Shown: in pieces, positions 6,664 through 15,215 of the stretch
How the letters are laid out: the number at the start of each line of letters is the position of its first letter
How positions within the stretch are numbered: the first letter of the stretch is position 1
NCBI GenBank assembly: GCA_003248395.1
Contig: QFNA01000028.1
Location: 1 to 41,140 of the forward strand
Reading direction: 5' to 3'
From: Citromicrobium sp.
Lineage (GTDB): Bacteria; Pseudomonadota; Alphaproteobacteria; Sphingomonadales; Sphingomonadaceae
Length of the DNA: 41,140 nt
Program-made: the position numbers and the translations under genes
Notes under the pieces: model-generated
Told to the model about the DNA's origin: nothing
Databases searched by the model: none
Seen by the model: the letters and a program-made list of their open reading frames with translations, nothing else

Positions 6664-7224
6664 ATGGTCTATACCCCTCCCCCTGATCTTGCCGGAATGT
6701 CGCTCGCCGAAATCGCCGAGGCCGTGGCCGCGCGCAGGCTGCCGCCGGTCGAGCAATGGTCGCCCGACAATGTGGATGACAGCCACATGCGCATTGCCGC
6801 CGACGGGCGCTGGTTTCACGAAGGCAGCGAGATTGCGCGACCGGCCATGGTTCGCGCGTTCGCGGGCCTGCTGAACCGCGAGGAGGATGGCAGCTACTGG
6901 CTCGTCGTCCCCTACCAGAAGCTGTCGATCGAGGTCGAGGACGCCTGCTTCATTGCCACCGATGTCAGCCGCAAGGACGGCGATCTGGCTTTCCGCCTCA
7001 ACACCGACGAGCTGATCGTCGCGGGGCCCGACAACCCGATCCGGGCAGCGGGCGATGCCGATCAGCCCGCCCTTTACGTCCATGTCCGGCGCGGCTGCGA
7101 AGCGCGGCTCAATCGATCCACCTACGAGCAGCTTGCCCGCATCGTGATGGATGAAGGCGAAGCGGGCGGCACGGAATGGACCGTTGCCAGCGGCGGCGAG
7201 ACCTTTTCCCTCATCCCCGCATGA
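6664..7224 (+). CDS. DUF1285 family protein
   Basis: 186 residues matching the DUF1285 layout: RIAADGRWFHEGSEIARPAMVR, then a beta-rich region with YWLVVPYQKLSIEVEDACF. Function is not established. The ATG at 6664 is preferred over one nine codons upstream because family members begin shortly before the PPxxDLAGM-like segment. Its stop overlaps the start of the Nudix gene (ATGA), and cca follows, so the three form one operon. That arrangement is recurrent in this bacterial group as far as I recall. Confidence 0.85.
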   Translation: MVYTPPPDLAGMSLAEIAEAVAARRLPPVEQWSPDNVDDSHMRIAADGRWFHEGSEIARPAMVRAFAGLLNREEDGSYWLVVPYQKLSIEVEDACFIATDVSRKDGDLAFRLNTDELIVAGPDNPIRAAGDADQPALYVHVRRGCEARLNRSTYEQLARIVMDEGEAGGTEWTVASGGETFSLIPA

Positions 7225-7814
7225 GCGCCATATTCGACCGGCTCACCGCCCTGTTCGAGCAGGGCCACGCGCGCGACGTCGGCGACCTCATGTCCGATGC
7301 GCGCTTCGCCGATCTCGACCGGACTGCCGACGCGGCTGTACTGATCGCGGTGACAGAGCGCGAAGAACCCACGGTCCTCTTGACGCAACGTCCGCGCACA
7401 ATGCGAGATCATCCCGGACAAGTGGCCTTCCCCGGCGGCAAGCTTGACGAAGGCGAGGATGCGATCGGGGCGGCGCTGCGCGAGGCGTGGGAGGAACTCG
7501 GCATAGCGCGCGAAGAGGTCCGCGTCATCGGCGCAACCGACCGTTACCAGACCGGTACCGGATTCGACATCACACCCGTGCTCGCCACCATTCCTGCCGA
7601 CCTGCCGATCCGCCCCGACCCGCGCGAAGTCGAAAGCTGGTTCGAAGCGCCGCTCGACCTGCTGCTGGACAATAACAGCTGGCAGGAAAACGAGGTGTTC
7701 TGGAAGGGTGCGATGCGCCGCTATTACGAGATGGACCACGAGGGCTATCGCATCTGGGGCGTCACCGCAGCGATCTGCATCAACCTGTCGCGCCGTCTGG
7801 CGTGGTTCGACTGA
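7221..7814 (+). CDS. Nudix hydrolase, CoA pyrophosphatase type
   Basis: 197 residues from the ATG at 7221, which overlaps the DUF1285 stop by 4 bp. The Nudix box is complete: GGKLDEGEDAIGAALREAWE followed by ELGI. The preceding LLTQRPRTMRDHPGQVAFPG is the extra motif of the CoA/NADH pyrophosphatase subgroup (NudL/PCD1). Such enzymes cleave CoA and derivatives into 3',5'-ADP and phosphopantetheine, needing Mg2+ or Mn2+. The longer frame from 7176 lacks support. Confidence 0.92.
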   Translation: MSAIFDRLTALFEQGHARDVGDLMSDARFADLDRTADAAVLIAVTEREEPTVLLTQRPRTMRDHPGQVAFPGGKLDEGEDAIGAALREAWEELGIAREEVRVIGATDRYQTGTGFDITPVLATIPADLPIRPDPREVESWFEAPLDLLLDNNSWQENEVFWKGAMRRYYEMDHEGYRIWGVTAAICINLSRRLAWFD

Positions 7815-7834
7815 CCTGCTAAAGCGCGCCTACG

Positions 7835-9010
7835 ATGACCCGTCTGCCCGACGCACCCTGGACAAAGCGCGACGATCTGGCGCAACTAATCGGCGCCATG
7901 GGGGCCGATAATGCGCGCTATGTCGGCGGGGCAGTGCGCGACAGCATACTGGGCAAGGATATCAGCGATATCGACATTGCGACTCCCCTGCTCCCCGCAG
8001 AGGTCATCGATCGCTGCAAGGCTGCCGGTATCAGGACCGTCCCGACCGGGATCGACCACGGAACGGTAACTGCGATTTTGCCCGACGGGCCGGTGGAAAT
8101 TACCACCTTGCGCCAGGATGTCTCGACCGATGGCCGGCGCGCCACCGTCGCGTTTGCAGAGGAATGGCGTGAGGACGCAGCTCGGCGCGACTTCACGATC
8201 AACGCTCTTTACGCCCATCCCGAAACCTTCGCGATCAGCGATTATTTCGGAGGGATCGATGATTTGCGCGCAGGGCGCGTTCGCTTCATCGGCGACGCGC
8301 ATCAACGCATTCGCGAAGACCACCTGCGCATCCTGCGTTATTTCCGTTTTCAGGCGCGGTTCGGCGACGATTGGGATGCCGACGCCCTTTCCGCCTGCAC
8401 CGAACTCGCCTCTACCCTGAAAGGATTGAGCCGCGAGCGGGTGGGATGGGAACTGCAATTGCTCCTCGGCCTACCCGATCCATCTCCGACCATCACGAAG
8501 ATGCGCGACATCGGCGTGTTGGAGCAGATCCTGCCAGAAAGCGGCAAACGCCAGATCGAAATGCTGTCGAACCTAGTCGCATGGGAAAGAGCGCAGGACG
8601 TCGCACCCGATGCGCTGCGTCGCCTGGGCGCTCTCTTGCCCCCGGTGGCCGCGATCGCCGAAAGCGTTTCCGCGCGGCTGCGCCTGTCGCGCCAGCAGCG
8701 TGAGCGCCTGCGCTGCATTGCCGGGCGCCGTCCTGACGACGGCGCCGATCCGCGCGCGCTCGCCTATCGGCAGGGGAACGACTGTGCACGCGACCGACTG
8801 TTGCTTGGCGGCTTCGCGCTCGACGCCATCGCTGGATGGGACGCGCCCGAGCTGCCGCTCAAGGGCGGCGAGATCGTGGCGCGCGGGGTCGAGCGGGGAC
8901 CGGACGTCGCACGTATCCTTCAGGCCGTCGAAAACCGCTGGGTAGAGGAAGGTTTCCCCGACAGGCAGCGTGTTGAGGCCATTCTCAACTCCCTGCTCGA
9001 AAATCGCTGA
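7835..9010 (+). CDS. cca: CCA tRNA nucleotidyltransferase
   Basis: 391 residues of the class II nucleotidyltransferase family. Motifs: RYVGGAVRDSILGKDISDID with the two catalytic aspartates (DIDIAT), RRDFTINALYAH, and REDHLRILRYFRFQARFG in the head/neck region. It adds or repairs the 3' CCA of tRNAs; a poly(A)-polymerase-like activity cannot be excluded from sequence alone. It is the last gene of the DUF1285-Nudix-cca operon, 20 bp after the Nudix stop. The following 275-bp gap (9011-9285) holds hairpins and an EcfG-type promoter for the next gene. Confidence 0.94.
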   Translation: MTRLPDAPWTKRDDLAQLIGAMGADNARYVGGAVRDSILGKDISDIDIATPLLPAEVIDRCKAAGIRTVPTGIDHGTVTAILPDGPVEITTLRQDVSTDGRRATVAFAEEWREDAARRDFTINALYAHPETFAISDYFGGIDDLRAGRVRFIGDAHQRIREDHLRILRYFRFQARFGDDWDADALSACTELASTLKGLSRERVGWELQLLLGLPDPSPTITKMRDIGVLEQILPESGKRQIEMLSNLVAWERAQDVAPDALRRLGALLPPVAAIAESVSARLRLSRQQRERLRCIAGRRPDDGADPRALAYRQGNDCARDRLLLGGFALDAIAGWDAPELPLKGGEIVARGVERGPDVARILQAVENRWVEEGFPDRQRVEAILNSLLENR

Positions 9011-9175
9011 AATCATAAACATTTGATGCACTGCAGCAGACGCGAACCATCGCGTTTTCGGGGCATTCCGCCTCTTCAGCCTGCCTTAAGCTGCAATGCA
9101 CCATACCGAGGGCAACGTTGCTCCACGGGCCAAGATCGGCCAATACGGAGCGCCCTTCCCATCCGGGAGGGATGC

Positions 9176-9200
9176 GGAACCCCGACGGGACTGACCCGTT
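9176..9200 (+). promoter_or_regulatory. EcfG-type general stress promoter
   Basis: GGAAC (9176-9180) and CGTT (9197-9200) separated by exactly 16 bp match the alphaproteobacterial EcfG consensus GGAAC-N16/17-CGTT. The expected transcription start near 9207 gives a leader of about 80 bases before the ATG at 9286. Confidence 0.75.
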
Positions 9201-9285
9201 TTTTCCGTGAACCCAATTCGGTCGTTTCCTTCGCGCATTTCCGCGCAACTGAGACGCATAGTTTGAACAAGTCTTGGAGATTACG

Positions 9286-9873
9286 ATGAATATCGCAAAA
9301 CTGGCCCTTGTCGCTGCCGCCCCCATCGCCATGATGGCCGCAACCCCTGCATTCGCGCAGAGCCAGGTTGCCGTGGGCGCCACCGTAACCGGACCGCAGG
9401 GCAACCCGGTCGGAACGATCACCGCGGTCGAGAACGGCCAAGCCATTCTCGATACCGGCAAGCACAAGATCCCGCTCGCGCTGGACATGTATGGCGAAGG
9501 CGAAACCGGTCCTACCATTACCGTGACGAAGGAACAGATCAACACGATGGCCGATCAGCAGCTGGCCGAAGGCGCAGCCAAGCGTGATGCCGCACTCGTA
9601 GTGGGCGCCAGCGTCATGGACGCCGATCACCAGCCGCTCGGCAACATCGTCGAAATCGCAGGCGACCAGATTGTCATCGCGCGTGGTGGCGACGAAACCG
9701 ACAAAGTGACGCTGATGCGCAACCACTTCGACGCCATGGGCACGGGTGTGATGGCCCGCCTCACCAATGCGCAGATCGACCAGGCCATGGCGCAGATGGA
9801 TGGCGAAGCAGCACCTGCGGAAACCGCCGCAGAAACGACTACCGAAGTCGAAGCCGAAACTGTCGGCCAGTAA
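9286..9873 (+). CDS. Secreted protein with duplicated PRC-like domain, probable stress gene
   Basis: 195 residues. A Sec signal peptide ends at TPAFAQ (about residue 25). Two similar segments follow: VAVGATVTGPQGNPVGTIT at about 28 and LVVGASVMDADHQPLGNIV at about 108. Each continues with a charged strand and an Asn-Thr or Asn-Ala-Gln-Ile helix (TKEQINTMADQQ; LTNAQIDQAMAQ), so the protein looks like an internal duplication of a small PRC-barrel-like beta domain. The tail is Glu/Ala/Thr-rich. The GGAGA at 9276 supports ATG 9286 over the ATG at 9274. An EcfG-type promoter lies 86 bp upstream and a strong terminator follows. The molecular function is unknown. Confidence 0.85.
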   Translation: MNIAKLALVAAAPIAMMAATPAFAQSQVAVGATVTGPQGNPVGTITAVENGQAILDTGKHKIPLALDMYGEGETGPTITVTKEQINTMADQQLAEGAAKRDAALVVGASVMDADHQPLGNIVEIAGDQIVIARGGDETDKVTLMRNHFDAMGTGVMARLTNAQIDQAMAQMDGEAAPAETAAETTTEVEAETVGQ

Positions 9874-9904
9874 GATCCTCGCCTGACTGCGGTCGGGAGG
9901 ACGA

Positions 9905-9940
9905 AGGCCGGAAGCGGAGCAATCCGTTTCCGGCCTTTTT
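9905..9940 (+). terminator. Rho-independent terminator
   Basis: A long stem (AGGCCGGAAGCGGA at 9905-9918 pairing with 9923-9936, including one G-U pair) with a GCAA tetraloop, followed by TTTTT. It ends the secreted protein transcript before the convergent parC. Confidence 0.92.
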
Positions 9941-9959
9941 CATGCGTGAGTGCAGCGGG

Positions 9960-12245
9960 TCAGAAGCGGTTGTCGCGCGGGAAGCCTTGCGGCGGCAATC
10001 GGCCAGCCCCGCCGCGCGCAACCTTCCACTGCCACATCTCGGTTTCGGTCCGCGTGCGCTCGGTCTTCCCGCCCATTGCCCAGCTGAGCCCATCCTCCAG
10101 CCTGAAGGTCGTCGCGTCGGATAGGCCACCGTCGCGATAATTCTGCAGCTTCACGCCCAGCCCCTTGGCGAGATCGGGCAGCTCCTCGAGATTGAACACC
10201 ACCAGCTTGCGGTTTTCGCCAACGACGGCAACGTGATCGTGGCCCTCGGCAATCGGGCGCGCGACGACCAGCCTGGCCGCATCCTTCAGGTTCACCACCT
10301 GCCGGCCCTTGCGCGTTTCGGCGAGAATGTCGTCTGTTTTTGCGGCAAAGCCCTTGCCCGTCGTCGCCGCGAGCAACAGCCGCTGGCCGGGGCGATGTAC
10401 GACCAGCGCGACGATGTTCGCCCCCGCATCGATGTCCAGCGTATTGCGCACCGGTTCACCGAAGCCGCGCGCGCCCGGCAATTTGTCGGCGCCGAGCGTG
10501 AAGAAGCGCCCGTCGTCGGCTGCCAAGATCAACTTGTCGGTCGTCTGCGCATGGACCACGAAGGCGGGGCCGTCGCCTTCCTTGAACTTCCATTCCTGGT
10601 CGAGCGGGATGTGCCCCTTCGCCCCGCGCACCCAGCCTCTTTGCGACAGGATGACGGTGACCGGCTCCTTCTCGATCATCGCATCCATGCTGAACTCGAC
10701 CGCGGGCGCTGCCTCGGCAATCGTCGTGCGGCGCACGCCCAGCGCGGTATCCTCGCCGTATTCCTTGCGCAGCGCGTTGAGGTCGCGCTTCAGCCGGGTA
10801 CGCTGGCGGGCAGGCGAGCCGAGCAGCTTGTCCAGCTCCTCCTGTTCTTTCAGCAGATCATCGCGTTCCTGCCGCAGCTGCATTTCCTCGAGCTTGCGCA
10901 AGCTGCGCAGCCGCATGTTGAGGATCGCTTCGGCCTGCCGGTCGGTGAGCTCGAACTCCGCCATCATCACGGCCTTAGGATCGTCTTCGTACCGGATGAT
11001 CTCGATCACCCGGTCGAGGTTGAGGAAGGCGATGATATAGCCCTCGACCAGTTCGAGTCGGCGCGCGATCTGTTCCAGTCGGTGGCGGCTGCGGCGCTGG
11101 AGAATATCGATCTGGCTGGCGATCCAGTTGTCGAGCAGTTCCTTCAGCCCCATGACCATCGGCGTACGGGTGTGATCGAGCACGTTGAGGTTGAGGCCGA
11201 AGCGCGTCTCCAGATCGGTCAGCTTGTAGAGGCTTTCCTTGAGCAACTCGGGATCGACATTGCGGCTGCGCGGGACGAGCACGATACGGATATTCTCGTC
11301 GCTTTCGTCGCGCACATCCTCGAGGATCGGCAGCTTGCGATCGGCGATCAGCTGCGCGATCTGCTCGATCAGCTTGCCCTTCTGGACCTGATAGGGAATT
11401 TCGCTGACCACCAGTTGCCACTGGCCCCCGCCCAGCCGCTCGATACCGCTGTCGCGATCTTCGGGTTTTTCGGCTTCGGCGGCATGGAACCGGCCGCGCA
11501 CGCGGAGGCTGCCGCGTCCGGTCTCGTAAGCGGCGGAAATCACCTCTGCGCTTTCAGGCACAACGCCGCCCGTGGCAAAGTCCGGACCCTTGAACAGCTC
11601 CATCAGCCGCGCATGCTCGACATGCGGATTGTCGATCACTTCCAGCGTCGCGTCGACGACCTCGGCAACATTGTGCGACGGGATGTTGGTCGCCATCCCG
11701 ACCGCAATCCCGCTGGCGCCATTGGCCAGCAGATTGGGGAACAGCCCGGGGAAGATCTCGGGCTCCTGCTCCTCGCCATTATAGGTCGGGATGAACTCGA
11801 CCGTGCCTTCGTCGAGCCCCTCCATCAGACGCAGCGCAGTCTTGGTCAGCCGCGCCTCGGTGTAGCGATAGGCGGCGGCATTATCGCCGTCGATATTGCC
11901 GAAGTTCCCCTGCCCTTCCACCAGCGGGTATCGCAGCGCGAAATCCTGCGCCAGACGGACCATCGCATCATAGACCGATGCATCGCCATGCGGGTGGTAT
12001 TTGCCGATAACGTCGCCCACCACGCGGGCCGATTTCTTGAACGCGCTCGACGGATCAAGCTTCAACTGGCGCATCGCCCACAGCAGGCGGCGGTGGACCG
12101 GCTTCAGTCCGTCGCGCAGGTCGGGCAGCGAGCGGGCCGTAATCGTGCTCAGCGCATAGACGAGATACCGTTCCGACAGGGCGGAATCGAACGGTGCATC
12201 GACAATCGCGTCGAACGGATCTTTCTCGTCTTCGATAGTGGCCAT
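9960..12245 (-). CDS. parC: DNA topoisomerase IV subunit A
   Basis: 761 residues. The N-terminal winged-helix/tower region shows LPDLRDGLKPVHRRLLWAMR and the catalytic tyrosine in AAYRYTEARL (Tyr128). The C-terminal half forms the beta-propeller (GWVRGAKGH, RQVVNLKDAARLVV). ParC with ParE decatenates daughter chromosomes. It is ParC rather than GyrA by the short, degenerate C-terminal domain and overall length. In the quinolone-determining region GKYHPHGDASVYDAMV, Ala89 and Asp93 occupy the positions of E. coli Ser80 and Glu84. The start is the ATG at 12245. Confidence 0.93.
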   Translation of the reverse strand: MATIEDEKDPFDAIVDAPFDSALSERYLVYALSTITARSLPDLRDGLKPVHRRLLWAMRQLKLDPSSAFKKSARVVGDVIGKYHPHGDASVYDAMVRLAQDFALRYPLVEGQGNFGNIDGDNAAAYRYTEARLTKTALRLMEGLDEGTVEFIPTYNGEEQEPEIFPGLFPNLLANGASGIAVGMATNIPSHNVAEVVDATLEVIDNPHVEHARLMELFKGPDFATGGVVPESAEVISAAYETGRGSLRVRGRFHAAEAEKPEDRDSGIERLGGGQWQLVVSEIPYQVQKGKLIEQIAQLIADRKLPILEDVRDESDENIRIVLVPRSRNVDPELLKESLYKLTDLETRFGLNLNVLDHTRTPMVMGLKELLDNWIASQIDILQRRSRHRLEQIARRLELVEGYIIAFLNLDRVIEIIRYEDDPKAVMMAEFELTDRQAEAILNMRLRSLRKLEEMQLRQERDDLLKEQEELDKLLGSPARQRTRLKRDLNALRKEYGEDTALGVRRTTIAEAAPAVEFSMDAMIEKEPVTVILSQRGWVRGAKGHIPLDQEWKFKEGDGPAFVVHAQTTDKLILAADDGRFFTLGADKLPGARGFGEPVRNTLDIDAGANIVALVVHRPGQRLLLAATTGKGFAAKTDDILAETRKGRQVVNLKDAARLVVARPIAEGHDHVAVVGENRKLVVFNLEELPDLAKGLGVKLQNYRDGGLSDATTFRLEDGLSWAMGGKTERTRTETEMWQWKVARGGAGRLPPQGFPRDNRF

Positions 12246-12284
12246 GTCATGCCCCTAACACCGCCAAGCTGCGCCTGTCAGCAA

Positions 12285-12309
12285 GGAACGCCGCGTCATC
12301 CCCTGTGTT
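12285..12309 (+). promoter_or_regulatory. EcfG-like promoter, one mismatch
   Basis: GGAAC (12285-12289), a 16-bp spacer, then TGTT (12306-12309) instead of CGTT. It lies about 55 bp upstream of the small gene at 12365 and is oriented towards it. Weaker than the three exact matches in this window. Confidence 0.45.
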
Positions 12310-12364
12310 GGCAAGCGGCACTTCGGGTGCGATGGGCCACAACTACCAGCCAAACGAGGTCATG

Positions 12365-12664
12365 ATGGAAAAACACCGTAGGACCCTGTTTTCCAGGAGC
12401 GACGAAGGTGGCTCGGTCAGCGTTACTGCGACGCTCCAGGAGAATGGCTCAATCGAGCTGTTCGATCACGATATCGGCGAAAATGCGAGGCGCATGTTCG
12501 GCCGCGACGACCGCGAATATGTCACCACCGTTCCGGCGGACGAAACCGGCAAGCTGGCGCTCGCGCTGATTGCGGAAAGCTATGCCGATGACTCCAGAGC
12601 GACGGTGAAGCTGCGCGAGCTCTGCGAGAAGAACGGCATCCGGTTCTCCGTCTTCACCAATTGA
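12365..12664 (+). CDS. Small conserved-looking protein, unknown function
   Basis: 99 residues from the ATG at 12365 (the ATG at 12362 is equally possible; GAGG lies at 12356-12359). It is hydrophilic with no signal peptide, and holds the segment DHDIGENARRMFGRDDREYV and the ending NGIRFSVFTN. Not assigned to a family. An EcfG-like sequence upstream and the adjacent stress-type pfpI gene suggest a general stress role, by context only. Confidence 0.7.
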   Translation: MEKHRRTLFSRSDEGGSVSVTATLQENGSIELFDHDIGENARRMFGRDDREYVTTVPADETGKLALALIAESYADDSRATVKLRELCEKNGIRFSVFTN

Positions 12665-12682
12665 TCGCATCACCGCAGAAAC

Positions 12683-12707
12683 GGAACAGCCCTTTGGCCG
12701 AGCCGTT
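12683..12707 (+). promoter_or_regulatory. EcfG-type general stress promoter
   Basis: GGAAC (12683-12687), exactly 16 bp, then CGTT (12704-12707), an exact consensus match. It lies 33 bp upstream of the PfpI-family gene start and would start transcription about 25 bp before the ATG. Confidence 0.8.
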
Positions 12708-12739
12708 TGATTGGGGAACCGAAATCAAGGAGTTTCCCC

Positions 12740-13276
12740 ATGACCAACACAATCATGATCCTCGCCACCGACGGCTTCGAACAATCCGAATTGATGAAAC
12801 CCAAAGCCGCTGTCGAAGAGGCGGGTTACCAGACCACGGTGGTCAGCCTCGAAGCGGGCGAGATCAAGGGCTGGAAGGACAAGGACTGGGGCGACACCGT
12901 CGCGGTCGACAAGACCGTCGGCGAAATTTCCAGCGTCGACGACTATGCGGCCCTCATCCTGCCGGGCGGCCAGATGAATCCCGACATCCTGCGCATGGAC
13001 AAGGATGCCGTCGCGCTGATCCGGAAATTCGCCGATGCGGGCAAGCCGGTCGCAGCGATCTGCCACGCGCCATGGCTCCTGGCTGAAGCCGGTCTGGTCG
13101 AAGGAAAGACCGTCACCACTTGGCCATCGATCCGCACCGATCTCGCCAATGCCGGAGCCAATGTGGTGGACGAGGAAGCTGCGGTCGACGGCAATCTCAT
13201 CACCAGCCGCAATCCCGACGATATCCCTGCCTTTTCAAAGGCTCTCATCGACATGCTCGGGAAAGAGGCTGGCTAG
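12740..13276 (+). CDS. PfpI/DJ-1 family protein (YhbO/YraA type)
   Basis: 178 residues. The nucleophilic Cys108 sits in AAICHAPWLLAEAG with His109 next to it, and Glu14 lies in ATDGFEQSE; together they form the usual DJ-1/PfpI Cys-His-Glu site. Relatives (YhbO, general stress protein 18) protect against oxidative and other stresses, and protease or deglycase activity is debated. The ATG at 12740 has AAGGAG about 8 bases upstream. An exact EcfG-type promoter precedes it, which fits a stress role. It ends at a strong terminator. Confidence 0.93.
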   Translation: MTNTIMILATDGFEQSELMKPKAAVEEAGYQTTVVSLEAGEIKGWKDKDWGDTVAVDKTVGEISSVDDYAALILPGGQMNPDILRMDKDAVALIRKFADAGKPVAAICHAPWLLAEAGLVEGKTVTTWPSIRTDLANAGANVVDEEAAVDGNLITSRNPDDIPAFSKALIDMLGKEAG

Positions 13277-13301
13277 GCGCCCGCCCGAATACGAGAGCAC
13301 G

Positions 13302-13339
13302 AGAGGCTTTCCCGCACATTGCCGGGAAAGCCTCTTTTT
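13302..13339 (+). terminator. Rho-independent terminator
   Basis: Stem AGAGGCTTTCCCG (13302-13314) pairs with CGGGAAAGCCTCT (13323-13335), loop of 8, then TTTTT. It separates the PfpI gene from the convergent DUF885 gene. Confidence 0.92.
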
Positions 13340-13349
13340 CATGCGCGCA

Positions 13350-15215
13350 TCAGTCCGCCTTGTTGGCCGCCACCCAGGCGTCGACTCGCCGTTCCAGCAG
13401 CGTCAGCGGCAGTGACCCGCCGCCCAGCACCGCGTCATGGAAGCCGCGAATGTCAAACCTGTCGCCCAGTTCGCCTTCCGCCCCGGCGCGCAATTCGAGG
13501 ATCTTGTTCATCCCGATCTTGTAGCTCGTCGCCTGGCCCGGCCACACGATGTACCGGCGCACCTCGCTGCGCACCGTTTCGGTATTCTGCGGCGAATTGG
13601 CGGTGAAGTAGGCGATCGCCTCGTCTTCGGTCCAGCCCTTCGAATGGACGCCCGTATCCACCACCAGCCGGATCGCGCGCCAAAGTTCCGAACTCAACCT
13701 TCCGAAATCGGATAACGGGTCGGCATAAGTGCCGGGCATTTCCTTCGCCAACCGCTCCGAATAGAGCCCCCAGCCCTCGGCGTAGGCGCCATATCCCAGC
13801 TGGGTCTGGAACTGCGGCACGCCGGTAAGCTCCTGCGCGATGGAAATCTGCATGTGATGGCCGGGCAGACCTTCGTGATAGGCGATCACTTCCAGCATGT
13901 TCTTCGGCATCGCGCTCATGTCCGAAAGATGCGCATAATATACGCCGGGGCGCGATCCGTCGGGCGTACCGTTCTGGTAATGCTGCGCTCCGCCATCCTG
14001 CTCGCGAAAGGCTTCGACCCGCCTCACTTCCAGCGCCGCCTTGGGCAGCAGGCCGAAATATTCGGGCAGCTTGGACTCGATATTGTCGATCGCCGCCGTC
14101 GCCGCATCGATATACATCTGCGCGCCTTCGTCCCCATCGGGGTAATAGTTGAATTCGCCCGTGCGCACATGCTCGAAAAACGCTTTGAGATCGCCGTCGA
14201 AGCCGACCTGATCCTTGATTGCTTCCATTTCGGCATGGATGCGCGCCACATCCGCGAGCCCGATCTGGTGGATCTGTTCGGCGGTCAGGTCCGTGGTAGT
14301 GCTGGCCGCCAGGCGGTGGCTGTAATAGCCCTCACCATTGTCAAGACCGCCGACGCCCACACCGATTTCGGACGCATTCGCCTTGTCCGCGCTCATAAAT
14401 GCGATCAGCCGGTCATAGCCTGCACGATAGCCCTCTTTCAAAGCCGTTTCGAGCTGAACGGTCATGGCATCGGCGTCCTCCTCGGTGATCGTCCCGGCTT
14501 CCACCAGCGCGGCGATTTTCGCTTGGCCATCGGCCCACAGCGCATTGTCCTCGCCTCCGTCGAAGGGCGCGCCGCTGGTCAGCTTTTTTGCTTCGGCGAT
14601 CACGAAGTCATAGGCGAAATAGGGTGGCCGCACGCCGGCCACAGCACGTTGCTCGGCAATGTCGACCAGTTGCCCGATGGCGCGGCCGATGGCGCTGACG
14701 CGCGAGATATAATCGCGCATGTCCTGCGCCGTATCGACCCGGTGCTGCGAAATCAGCAGCGATGGCAGCCCTGTGTGCGCGCCGTGCATCTGGGTGAAGA
14801 CATAGCCGTTGTCGCGCCATTTCGCCGCCTCGGCAGCGCTCTCATATTCGTATTTCCACAGATCGAAAGACAGGCGGTCGGCTGCTGAAAGGGTGTCGTA
14901 ATCGAACCGGCTCTCCATCTCCTCGACTGTCGCCTTGCGCCAGGCGAGGTCCTCGTCCTGCGCGGCGAGCGACATGTCGTCGATCTCGCCATAGCGCTCC
15001 TTGCGGCCGAGCGATGTCAGCCACAACGGGCTGTCGAGCAATTGCTCCTCGTATTTCGCATCGAACCAGGCGCGCAGTTCCGCATTGTGCGCGTCGGCAG
15101 CAGGAGCAGAAGTCTGCTCCGCCGTCGGCGCGGCATCCTGCGCGATAGCGGGTGCGGTCGCTGCCAAGAGCGCGAGCGGCGCCGTGGCCAGCAGCAAGGC
15201 TTGATGAATACGCAT
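13350..15215 (-). CDS. DUF885 family peptidase-like protein, secreted
   Basis: 621 residues from the ATG at 15215, which has GGGAGAGAG just upstream. The longer frame to 15284 is unsupported. It begins with a Sec signal peptide (MRIHQALLLATAPLALLAA, cleavage after PAIAQ). The metallopeptidase-like motif YHEGLPGHHMQI lies near residue 446, and the family's GWGLYSERLAKE and WPGQATSYKIG follow. DUF885 proteins resemble M32-type zinc carboxypeptidases, but substrates are mostly unknown. A second, broken member of the family lies at 21430-23176 in this window. Confidence 0.9.
   Translation of the reverse strand: MRIHQALLLATAPLALLAATAPAIAQDAAPTAEQTSAPAADAHNAELRAWFDAKYEEQLLDSPLWLTSLGRKERYGEIDDMSLAAQDEDLAWRKATVEEMESRFDYDTLSAADRLSFDLWKYEYESAAEAAKWRDNGYVFTQMHGAHTGLPSLLISQHRVDTAQDMRDYISRVSAIGRAIGQLVDIAEQRAVAGVRPPYFAYDFVIAEAKKLTSGAPFDGGEDNALWADGQAKIAALVEAGTITEEDADAMTVQLETALKEGYRAGYDRLIAFMSADKANASEIGVGVGGLDNGEGYYSHRLAASTTTDLTAEQIHQIGLADVARIHAEMEAIKDQVGFDGDLKAFFEHVRTGEFNYYPDGDEGAQMYIDAATAAIDNIESKLPEYFGLLPKAALEVRRVEAFREQDGGAQHYQNGTPDGSRPGVYYAHLSDMSAMPKNMLEVIAYHEGLPGHHMQISIAQELTGVPQFQTQLGYGAYAEGWGLYSERLAKEMPGTYADPLSDFGRLSSELWRAIRLVVDTGVHSKGWTEDEAIAYFTANSPQNTETVRSEVRRYIVWPGQATSYKIGMNKILELRAGAEGELGDRFDIRGFHDAVLGGGSLPLTLLERRVDAWVAANKAD

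Noticed and set aside
9184..9204. ACGGG-ACTGA-CCCGT hairpin followed by six T, looking like a terminator or the end of a small RNA
   Set aside because: Its bases are those of an exact EcfG promoter spacer and -10 (GGAAC-N16-CGTT) just before a gene, which explains the sequence better. A small RNA remains possible but I see no independent support. A hairpin at 9150-9176 adds some structure.
10233..12365. Long plus-strand open frame (710 codons) opposite parC
   Set aside because: It is the mirror of a certain gene in GC-rich DNA. It has His/Arg-rich shadow composition and no known domain.
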